From positions 1-64,000 of the forward strand of contig JBCCAA010000003.1 in the NCBI GenBank assembly GCA_039815055.1: a DNA stretch of 64,000 bases. Direction: 5' to 3'. The translations under genes were made by a program, and so were the position numbers. Shown here one piece after another: positions 57,283 to 64,000 of the stretch. Position 1 is the first letter of the stretch; every line of letters starts with the position of its first letter. The DNA comes from UBA5336 sp039815055. Lineage in GTDB: Bacteria; Pseudomonadota; Alphaproteobacteria; Caulobacterales; Hyphomonadaceae. The notes beneath the pieces were generated by a model. It did no database searches, was not told where the DNA came from, and worked only from the letters and a program-made list of their open reading frames with translations.

Positions 57283-58320
57283 ATGAGTGTGTTGGGGTGG
57301 GCTGCAGTTTCTGCGTCCAATTATTGTCAATCGACCATACTTAGAAAAAACTTAGCCACGTTCAGTGATGGCGCGTACATCCTGATAGATGTTTATGGCG
57401 GTAAACTTTTGTTGAAGTCCTCAGGATCTGCGGCCACAGCCCAGACCAATGCGCCTCGCGCGGCTGCGATGCGGATTGATCCTGCGCCGGGTGATATTGT
57501 TACACTCGAAGCATTCACGCCTGATCCTGATACGTTGCCGCCGCTGCATGAAGACGGCCGTGAAGGGCGCTGGATTGCTTTTGCCTGCACCTTTCAGAAC
57601 GGTGCGGTGGACCATATTTTCCTGCGCTTGCGCGAAGACAAACGCGACATCCATGTGGAAAGCATTCTCAATGCGATCTGGCCGGTCCTGCGAGTTGATT
57701 GCATTGCAAAAGTCACGAGCCCCGAGTCAGAAGCCGCAATCAGCGCGATGCTTTGGACGGTTTCCAAAAAGACCGATCTTGCCGTGTTCGTGCTCAACGT
57801 TGCGGGCGAAATCTTGCAGATGAACGAAGCTGGCCGTGACACGCTGGAGGCCGGGCAGATCCTGCAGGAGACATCTTCAGGTCTCACATGCAGTACATCG
57901 GCGCAAACGAGCGCGTTTCACAAAGCGATCCGAGCCTGCGTGTCTGAAAAACAGCACGATACAGATTTCATTCTGTTCTTGAATTCAAGTGACGGTCTGT
58001 CGCGCGTGCCAGTTTCGTTGACCCGCCATCAGGCGTCGCAATCGTCCATGCCCTTGGTGGTGGCAATCGTCCCGCAGGAGCCCGATCGTGAGCGTATCGA
58101 AAAACTGGCGCTCAAGATGGGGCTGACTCAGTCCGAGGCGCGGGTGGCGGCCCTCATGCAGATCGGCCTGCCGAACCGGGAGGCCGCGCGCATCGCCGGT
58201 CTTAAAGAGCAGACATTCAATACTTATTCAAAACGCGTCATGGCAAAATTGAATGTCAACTGCCGCGCCGAGATCGCGCATATGCTCACATGGCAAGCTG
58301 CGATGGGGAGAGCGTCATGA
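57283..58320 (+). CDS. LuxR-type regulator with sensory N-terminus
   Basis: ATG 57283 is preceded by GGGGGAAA. The 345-residue product has an N-terminal region of about 150 residues without clear identity, a PAS-like part (about 160-265, 'LAVFVLNVAGEILQMNEAGRDTL'), and a C-terminal helix-turn-helix (about 285-340, 'LTQSEARVAALMQIGLPNREAARI … ETFNTYSKRVMAKL'-type) in LuxR style. A signal molecule or redox cue sensed by the PAS part is likely. Its stop codon overlaps the start of the following gene (ATGA), so the pair is translated together. Confidence 0.78.
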   Translation: MSVLGWAAVSASNYCQSTILRKNLATFSDGAYILIDVYGGKLLLKSSGSAATAQTNAPRAAAMRIDPAPGDIVTLEAFTPDPDTLPPLHEDGREGRWIAFACTFQNGAVDHIFLRLREDKRDIHVESILNAIWPVLRVDCIAKVTSPESEAAISAMLWTVSKKTDLAVFVLNVAGEILQMNEAGRDTLEAGQILQETSSGLTCSTSAQTSAFHKAIRACVSEKQHDTDFILFLNSSDGLSRVPVSLTRHQASQSSMPLVVAIVPQEPDRERIEKLALKMGLTQSEARVAALMQIGLPNREAARIAGLKEQTFNTYSKRVMAKLNVNCRAEIAHMLTWQAAMGRAS

Positions 58321-58979
58321 CCAAGGTTACAACAAGCAGCCAATTTGCCAAAGATCCGTCTAATGATCTTCGTCCTCTGCAGGCGCGTGCCGAACAGCTG
58401 CGCCAGACAGAAGCCGAAGACCATGCAGCGCTGCTGGCGATGTCCGATTCTGCAAAACCCACCGCAGTGAATGAAACCAAGGCAGCTAAAGATGAGCCTG
58501 CTCAGCAGCCCCGGTCTGATGCGGCCCCGGCTTCTCTTGCAGAGGCAGACATCCGGCGTCTTCAGCAGGACTTGACAAGCGGTGATGCCGCGCTTGCCCG
58601 ACGGACGGATGTGGTCGAGTTCTACAACCGGGTGGTGAAGCTTTTCCAGACGCTCAATACGGGCATCGGTGAAATGTATGTTGCAAAAGCGGACGATGAT
58701 CGCCGTGCTCTGAGCGCCCGGATTGACAAGCTGGAAGACGCCGTAAACCGGATGGAAGGGGCGTTGCGTATTGAACTCGAACCGGTGTTGCGCAAGGCCA
58801 TGTCAGAGGTGGTCAGCGAACAGAATGCGTCCCGTCAGCCTGTTCGTTTCCGCCGGGCAATCTGGCCGGGGCTGATCCTGATTGTCGGTTTGGGTTTGGG
58901 TGCCGCCTTGCACGCGCCTTTGACCGACACTGCGGCGGCAACTGTTTCTAAAGCAAAAACATTTTTTTCGCCGAATTGA
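58317..58979 (+). CDS. Coiled-coil protein with C-terminal membrane anchor
   Basis: The 220-residue product has no recognised family. Residues 1-80 are charged and Ala-rich; 85-165 form a coiled coil ('ARIDKLEDAVNRMEGAL'); a single membrane segment near 180-200 ('IWPGLILIVGLGLGAALHA') places most of the protein in the cytoplasm. Coupling to the LuxR-type gene suggests that it takes part in that signalling unit or in assembling the adjacent secretion system. Confidence 0.6.
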   Translation: MTKVTTSSQFAKDPSNDLRPLQARAEQLRQTEAEDHAALLAMSDSAKPTAVNETKAAKDEPAQQPRSDAAPASLAEADIRRLQQDLTSGDAALARRTDVVEFYNRVVKLFQTLNTGIGEMYVAKADDDRRALSARIDKLEDAVNRMEGALRIELEPVLRKAMSEVVSEQNASRQPVRFRRAIWPGLILIVGLGLGAALHAPLTDTAAATVSKAKTFFSPN

Positions 58980-59064
58980 TTAAAACTGTCCCCAAATGGG
59001 GGCAGAAGCACGATAGCTGAATTGCTGAAATCACCGCGAAGGCGCCAATTTGTCTTCATTGAAC

Positions 59065-59086
59065 ACCGGGCTTGGCCCGGTATTTC
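59065..59086 (+). terminator. Stem-loop before the RTX gene
   Basis: ACCGGGC-TTG-GCCCGGT forms a perfect 7-bp stem followed by ATTTCT. It would end transcription of the regulator pair and isolate the RTX gene, or act in its leader. Confidence 0.55.
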
Positions 59087-59160
59087 TGGGGGAAGTTCAA
59101 TAAAGACAGTGAAAACTGTCGTGTTTGTTCCGAATCCGCTAACAAACGGAGAAATTTACA

Positions 59161-61578
59161 ATGGCAAATCCAGATAATGATCCTGGTTGGAAAGTTGGTG
59201 ATCCCAACTGTGATATCGAACTGAGCGACGACAAGGACGACGTTAACTATAACGACGGTACCTACGAATACGGTGACAACAACGCCGACGAAATCGACCT
59301 CGAAAACGAAGGCGACGCGCATAACGCCGAAGGTGGCGCTGGCAATGACGCGATCTACGGCGATGAGCACTGGAACATCCTCGATGGCGAGGAAGGCCAG
59401 GACTACATCGAAGGTAAGGAAGGCAACGACCAGATCTTTGGTGGGTCGGGCAATGATTGGCTCTTCGGTGGCGACAACGATATTCAGACGGTCGAAGTCT
59501 TTGACGATGACTGCATCGATGGCGAAGCTGGTTGTGACTACATCGACGGCGAGCTGGGCGATGATCTTCTGCTGGGTGGTCAGGACGCGGACGTCATGTA
59601 TGGCGGCGAAGGCAACGACACCATGTTTGGTGACGATGGCGACGGCGACGACAGTAATGACCTGAGCGCTTCGGCCAACGAATATGGCTCCAATGACTGG
59701 ATGTCCGGCGGTGCCGGCGACGATTGCATGGACGGTGAGTCCGGCGACGATTGCATGTTCGGTGACGAAGGCGATGACACCATGTATGGTCGCACCGGCG
59801 ACGATCGCATGTCCGGTGGTATGGGCAACGACAGCATGGCTGGTGGCCTGGGCGATGACCTGGTGGTCGGTAACGAAGGTGACGATGAAATCTTCGGCGA
59901 CGTTTTCCCGGGCAACAACACGGGCGTTGGCGCTGATCCGGGCGAAGGCGACAAAGGCGAAATCCCTGGTGGGGATGACTGCCTGTTCGGTGGATCCGGT
60001 GACGACACCATCGATGCCGGTGAAGGCGACGACGTGGTCTGGGGTGGGTCCGACAACGACCTCCTGCAGGGTAACCGCGGCGACGACATCATGGACGGCG
60101 GCTCTGGCCGTGACGACATGCAAGGCGATTCCGGTGAAGACCAGATGCGCGGTGGGTCCGGCAACGACAAGATGGCCGGCGGCGCACATGGCGACATCAT
60201 CTTCGGTGATTTCGGCAGCAGCTTCGAAGTGGAGCGCAATGGCGACCTCATCGAAGATTGGCTCGGCGATTGCTGTGATATGGAAGTTGCGACTGAAAGC
60301 AACGAAGGCCAGCCGCTTTGGTTCACCACGCATATCGGTGATCTGGAATGCCCGGTCTGTGATCCGGAATTCGACGATGGTGAGGCCGGCAACGACCGCA
60401 TCAAAGGTGGTGGCGGAGACGATACCATCTACGGCGAAGACGGAAACGACAACCTCTTCGGCAACAAAGGCGACGATGACCTTTACGGTGGTAACGGCGA
60501 AGACCGCATGAAAGGCGGCCTCGGCGAAGACTACATGGAAGGCAACGACGGTGCCGACTGCATGTATGGCAACGAAGATGACGATGTCATGTATGGCAAT
60601 CAGGGCAACGACCGCATGTATGGCGGCGACGGCAACGATTGCATGTTTGGTGGCGACGGTAGCGACCGCATGTATGGTGATGCCGGCGATGACTACATGG
60701 AAGGCAATGACGGCAACGACCTGATGTACGGTGACTCCAGCGACGGCTCCACCACTGGCAATGACCAGATGTATGGTGGTGACGGCGAAGACCGTATGTT
60801 CGGTGAAGGCGGCGACGACTACATGGAAGGCAACGCCGACGATGACCGCATGGATGGTGGCGACGGCGACGACGTCCTGTTTGGCGGCACCGGTGAAGAC
60901 CGTCTCAATGGTGGCAACGACGATGACTGCCTGTACGGTGAGGAAGATGATGACCGCCTCTTCGGTGACGCGGGCAGCGACTTCCTTGACGGCGGCGAAG
61001 GCGACGACCGTCTTCGTGGTGGTTCCGGTGACGACTTCATCAAAGGGGGCGAAGGCAACGACGACCTCTGGGGTGATACCGGCAAGGATGTGTTCATCAT
61101 CGACCTGGAATGGAACGGCGTAGAGTTCTCCTCCGTGGCTGGTGAAGATGTCATTCATGACTTCGACATCGATGATGAGCTTGATGTCATCCTGTACCGT
61201 GTGACCAATGTTGGTGACGGCCTTGGCACAACGTCGGACGAGGCTTTCGGCGCGCTTCAGGGCGATGCGGGAGACACCGGTGTGCCGAATGGTAAGGCCG
61301 AAGTGCTCGACGATGGTATGGATACCACCATTGAAGTGAACGGCTCGTTCTTGACCATCAAGGGCCTCACATCAGCTCAGTCACAGTTCACCTCGATCGG
61401 CAACGATGCGCTGCCAATCGGCGGTGTGGGCATCAACGCCGCAGTTTCGGGTAACCCGAACTACCTGGCGATCGATGTTGTGGCTCGTGACGGGGACGAA
61501 GGCTTCCCGTACAACGATGATCACGGGTACTTCGACCAGTACACGGATCTGGGCCAAAAAGACTCCGAGGTATTTTAA
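59161..61578 (+). CDS. Acidic RTX calcium-binding protein, probable type I secretion substrate
   Basis: The start ATG 59161 is preceded by ACGGAG. The 805-residue protein is extremely acidic and consists from about residue 50 to 640 of glycine/aspartate nonapeptide repeats (GGxGxDxΦxG type, forming a calcium-filled beta-roll), many in the variant 'GD..CM.GE.GDD.M.G'. About thirteen cysteines are scattered in the repeats, which is unusual for exported RTX proteins. The last ~160 residues (from 'DVFIIDLEW … VIHDFDIDDELDVI') form the C-terminal capping/secretion region. It has no signal peptide, and the type I ATPase follows, so it is the likely client. Role in adhesion or matrix formation is inferred. 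Confidence 0.87.
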   Translation: MANPDNDPGWKVGDPNCDIELSDDKDDVNYNDGTYEYGDNNADEIDLENEGDAHNAEGGAGNDAIYGDEHWNILDGEEGQDYIEGKEGNDQIFGGSGNDWLFGGDNDIQTVEVFDDDCIDGEAGCDYIDGELGDDLLLGGQDADVMYGGEGNDTMFGDDGDGDDSNDLSASANEYGSNDWMSGGAGDDCMDGESGDDCMFGDEGDDTMYGRTGDDRMSGGMGNDSMAGGLGDDLVVGNEGDDEIFGDVFPGNNTGVGADPGEGDKGEIPGGDDCLFGGSGDDTIDAGEGDDVVWGGSDNDLLQGNRGDDIMDGGSGRDDMQGDSGEDQMRGGSGNDKMAGGAHGDIIFGDFGSSFEVERNGDLIEDWLGDCCDMEVATESNEGQPLWFTTHIGDLECPVCDPEFDDGEAGNDRIKGGGGDDTIYGEDGNDNLFGNKGDDDLYGGNGEDRMKGGLGEDYMEGNDGADCMYGNEDDDVMYGNQGNDRMYGGDGNDCMFGGDGSDRMYGDAGDDYMEGNDGNDLMYGDSSDGSTTGNDQMYGGDGEDRMFGEGGDDYMEGNADDDRMDGGDGDDVLFGGTGEDRLNGGNDDDCLYGEEDDDRLFGDAGSDFLDGGEGDDRLRGGSGDDFIKGGEGNDDLWGDTGKDVFIIDLEWNGVEFSSVAGEDVIHDFDIDDELDVILYRVTNVGDGLGTTSDEAFGALQGDAGDTGVPNGKAEVLDDGMDTTIEVNGSFLTIKGLTSAQSQFTSIGNDALPIGGVGINAAVSGNPNYLAIDVVARDGDEGFPYNDDHGYFDQYTDLGQKDSEVF

Positions 61579-61595
61579 CCTTAGGGTCACGGCAT

Positions 61596-61638
61596 AAAGC
61601 GGGGAGATCCCATTTTCGGATGGGATCACCCCGCTTTT
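61596..61638 (+). terminator. Rho-independent terminator after the RTX gene
   Basis: Two 18-nt arms beginning AAAGCGGGG and ending CCCCGCTTT pair with only one A-A mismatch around a 6-nt loop (TTTCGG) and are followed by TTTT. It is the clearest terminator in the window and sets RTX mRNA apart from the transporter genes. Confidence 0.85.
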
Positions 61639-61763
61639 AGCCCTGGTTTGAGATGCTTGAAACTGGTCCCCCGGCCAAGGACAGAACTTGGGCCAGGGCG
61701 TCGTTAAAGTAGGTTAGATAGTTAACGTTCTATGATTTCTTGTGTGTCCGGGGGGACGCGGAA

Positions 61764-63542
61764 ATGAAAACCAAACGAGTATTTGACGGGCAACGCAGCC
61801 TGATTGGCTCCATATTTGTTGCAAGTCTCTTCGTAAATGTTCTGGTCCTGACGGCGCCATTGTACATGTTGCAGTTGTTTTCTCGGGTCTTGTCCTCGGG
61901 AAGCATGTCCACCTTGATCGCGCTCACCATTGGTGCTGCGATCGCCTTATTCTTTTTCTTTCTCTTCGATGTTCTGCGGCAGCGCCTTGTGGCGCGGCTG
62001 GGGACCCGGCTTGAGGCGCGGCTTGGCCCGATCGTGATGTCGGGGATCATGAGCGGCAACATGCCGCCAGAGACCCACGGCACACAGCCGCTTCATGATG
62101 TCCAGAGTCTGCGAAGCTTCGTGACCAGCCCCATTCTGATTGCCCTGCTTGACGCGCCCTGGTCACTGGTCTTTGTCGGGCTCATCTTTCTTTTCCATCC
62201 TTTGCTTGGTCTCGTGGCCCTCACCGGCATGATCGTTCTTTTCATGCTGGGGGTCATCAATGAATTTATCGGACGCGGGCCCAATGCTGCGGCGTCTGAT
62301 GCGGCCTCCGAGGCAACCCAGAGCGCGGATGAAATATTCAACAATGCCGAGATCATCCACGCCATGGGTAACACCCGTACCCAGGTCGAGCGCTGGACGC
62401 TGAAATCGTTCTCTTCAATGATGTTTGGAACCGTCGCCACTGACCGGATTGCCACGCTGAGTTCGCTGGCCAAGCTGGTGCGCATGGCGATGCAGGTCGG
62501 CATCATGGGGGTTGGGGTGGTGCTGGTCCTGAACGGTCAGCTGTCACCTGGCTTGATGATCGCGGCCTCGATCCTGATGGGCCGTGCGGCTTCGCCCGTT
62601 GAACAATCTGTGGCTGGTTGGCGCGGTCTTTTGCAGGTGCGCATCAATATTCGCCGCTTGAACGCTGTACTGGCGCATGTGCAGGACGCCGATGACCGGC
62701 TTGAACTGCCGGAGCCCGAAGGCCGGCTTTCGGTTGAAACGGCGTCTGCGGTGATTGATGGTGTGCAACGCCCCCTGTTCTTTGATGTGAACTTTGAGCT
62801 TCAGCCCGGTCAATCGCTAGGGCTGATTGGCCCGTCCGGAGCAGGCAAGACCAGCCTGGCGCGGGCTCTGGTCGGATTGCAACCATTGGTCCGCGGATAT
62901 ATTCGCATTGATGACGTGGCTCTAACCGACTGGAGCGCTGAACAGATCGGCAGCCACATAGGATTTCTTCCGCAGCGGATAGAGCTGTTCCGTGGCACCA
63001 TCGCCGAGAATATCGCCCTGATGAATCCGGAAGCTCGGCCTTCGGATGTGGTGGCCGCGGCCAAGTTGGCCGAAGTGCATGACATGATCGTCAAGCTGCC
63101 GGGCGGGTATAATGCGCAGGTCGGCGATCGCGGCAATTTCCTGTCCGCCGGTCAGCGTCAGCGGATCGGTCTTGCGCGAGCGTTCTTTGGCAATCGCAAA
63201 CTGATTGTGCTTGATGAACCCAACGCCAATCTCGACCCCGAGGGCGAAGCAGCCCTTGCGCGCGCAATCGCGAACGCAACCGCGCGCGGTTCGATCGTCG
63301 TGGTGGTCACACATCGTATGAATTTGCTGCGCCAAGTCTCCCATGCGGGCGTGATGGAAGACGGCCGTCTGGTGCGCTTCGGCGAGGCGAAGGGCGTGGT
63401 CGAGGCCGCCACCCGGCCGATCGCGCAAGAAAGTGCAGAAGAAGATCCGAAAGTAGCCATTTTCCGGCGGCATGAGCAGAGCGGTGAGCAAACCGGAACG
63501 CCGCCACGCAGAGCGCAGGCCGTGGAAGGAGAGGGTACATGA
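61764..63542 (+). CDS. Type I secretion system permease/ATPase
   Basis: ATG 61764 gives 592 residues, typical of the PrtD/LipB group. Five or six membrane segments (about 15-310) precede the nucleotide-binding domain, with Walker A GPSGAGKTS near residue 355, the signature LSAGQRQRIGLARAF near 458 and Walker B 'LIVLDEPNANLD' near 478. It energises one-step export of unfolded RTX proteins through both membranes, with a HlyD-type adaptor and an outer-membrane TolC-like channel. The next gene is that adaptor, overlapping by ATGA. The RTX protein upstream is the likely substrate, and the propeller/RTX protein may be another. Confidence 0.93.
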   Translation: MKTKRVFDGQRSLIGSIFVASLFVNVLVLTAPLYMLQLFSRVLSSGSMSTLIALTIGAAIALFFFFLFDVLRQRLVARLGTRLEARLGPIVMSGIMSGNMPPETHGTQPLHDVQSLRSFVTSPILIALLDAPWSLVFVGLIFLFHPLLGLVALTGMIVLFMLGVINEFIGRGPNAAASDAASEATQSADEIFNNAEIIHAMGNTRTQVERWTLKSFSSMMFGTVATDRIATLSSLAKLVRMAMQVGIMGVGVVLVLNGQLSPGLMIAASILMGRAASPVEQSVAGWRGLLQVRINIRRLNAVLAHVQDADDRLELPEPEGRLSVETASAVIDGVQRPLFFDVNFELQPGQSLGLIGPSGAGKTSLARALVGLQPLVRGYIRIDDVALTDWSAEQIGSHIGFLPQRIELFRGTIAENIALMNPEARPSDVVAAAKLAEVHDMIVKLPGGYNAQVGDRGNFLSAGQRQRIGLARAFFGNRKLIVLDEPNANLDPEGEAALARAIANATARGSIVVVVTHRMNLLRQVSHAGVMEDGRLVRFGEAKGVVEAATRPIAQESAEEDPKVAIFRRHEQSGEQTGTPPRRAQAVEGEGT

Positions 63543-64000
63543 GTCTGACCGAGTTCACCCCGCGCGACGTTGTCGAGAGAAGTGGTTTTCTGGACCAGAT
63601 GCCCGATGTCAAATTGCCCAAGGCTCCGCCTACCCGGGTGCGCCGCCTGACGATTTGGCTTTTCGTTTTGGGGTTTGGGGTTTTTGGAGGGCTGATGGCA
63701 TGGGCGACAATGGCCCAGATCACCAGTGCGGTCGTAACCAGTGGCGCTTTCCGGGTCCAGGGTGACCGGCTCATGGTGCAGCATCTGGAAGGCGGCATCC
63801 TGCGTGAATTGAACATTCAGGAAGGCAGTGTCATCGAAGAAGGTCAGGTTCTCGCGGTGATCGATGGCACACGCTCCAAGGCTCAGATGGGCATCCTGCG
63901 CAGTCAGCTCTTCAGTGCGCTGAGCCAGGAGGCGCGTCTGGAAACCGAACTTGCCGGGAACGAAAAGATGGAACTGACCGATGAGCTTGCAGAGCTTGCC
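63539..64000 (+). CDS. Type I secretion HlyD-family adaptor (3' partial)
   Basis: The first 154 residues are present; the gene continues beyond the window. The ATG overlaps the stop codon of the ATPase gene. A cytoplasmic part (about 1-38) is followed by a membrane segment ('LTIWLFVLGFGVFGGLMAWATMAQI', about 37-61) and the lipoyl half-motif region 'QHLEGGILRELNIQEGSVIEEGQ' with the conserved LEGGI element of PrtE/HlyD adaptors. A coiled-coil hairpin begins near residue 115. It bridges the ATPase to the outer-membrane channel. Confidence 0.92.
   Translation, partial: MSLTEFTPRDVVERSGFLDQMPDVKLPKAPPTRVRRLTIWLFVLGFGVFGGLMAWATMAQITSAVVTSGAFRVQGDRLMVQHLEGGILRELNIQEGSVIEEGQVLAVIDGTRSKAQMGILRSQLFSALSQEARLETELAGNEKMELTDELAELA

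Noticed and set aside
59056..61158. 700-codon minus-strand frame opposite the RTX gene
   Set aside because: Its Val/Ala/Ile/His-rich repetitive translation is the antisense image of the Gly/Asp repeats, not an independent gene.
1..64000. tRNA or rRNA genes
   Set aside because: No cloverleaf-like or rRNA-conserved sequence was noticed by eye; a dedicated scan was not possible.

Overview
The window looks like part of an extrachromosomal replicon (plasmid or chromid) of a roseobacter-type alphaproteobacterium (Rhodobacterales). This rests on a RepA-type replication initiator next to parA/parB, a DnaA box plus three tandem 22-bp iterons, high-GC Rhodobacteraceae-like coding style, a DUF2793 remnant and several RTX proteins. 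The species cannot be named from the sequence alone.

Region 1 (1-25262): the 3' part of a giant surface protein gene (over 5,760 residues, open at the left edge) that ends in a metzincin-type zinc protease motif. Five tightly packed genes follow: a GAF-HlyD fusion, an M50 peptidase-HlyD fusion, a SapC-family protein, a shortened SecA paralogue and a periplasmic HlyD-like adaptor. The set looks like a dedicated export and processing system for the giant protein and is the most unusual feature here.

Region 2 (25305-48000): a surface polysaccharide locus. It holds an ABC-type capsule exporter (kpsM, kpsE, kpsT), UDP-glucose dehydrogenase, at least five glycosyltransferase genes, an RgpF/WbsX fusion, two methyltransferase-like proteins and two sulfotransferase-like proteins, so the product is probably an acidic and possibly sulfated polymer. 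Five of the proteins share an unnamed 'WYL..YPDV' module. Also present are an orphan Cas2/SinR-like small protein, a beta-propeller/RTX protein and a degraded stretch near 46.1-47.1 kb.

Region 3 (48100-53230): a frameshifted DUF2793 gene, a parS-like perfect palindrome, repA, the putative replication origin and parA-parB.

Region 4 (53345-64000): another module-bearing glycosyltransferase, two LuxR-type regulators flanking an AT-rich divergent promoter region, a membrane-anchored coiled-coil protein, a very acidic and unusually cysteine-containing RTX protein, and a type I secretion ATPase followed by the start of its HlyD-type adaptor, which is cut off by the window end. Taken together the replicon is devoted to building and exporting surface adhesins and polysaccharide, as expected of the biofilm plasmids known in roseobacters.
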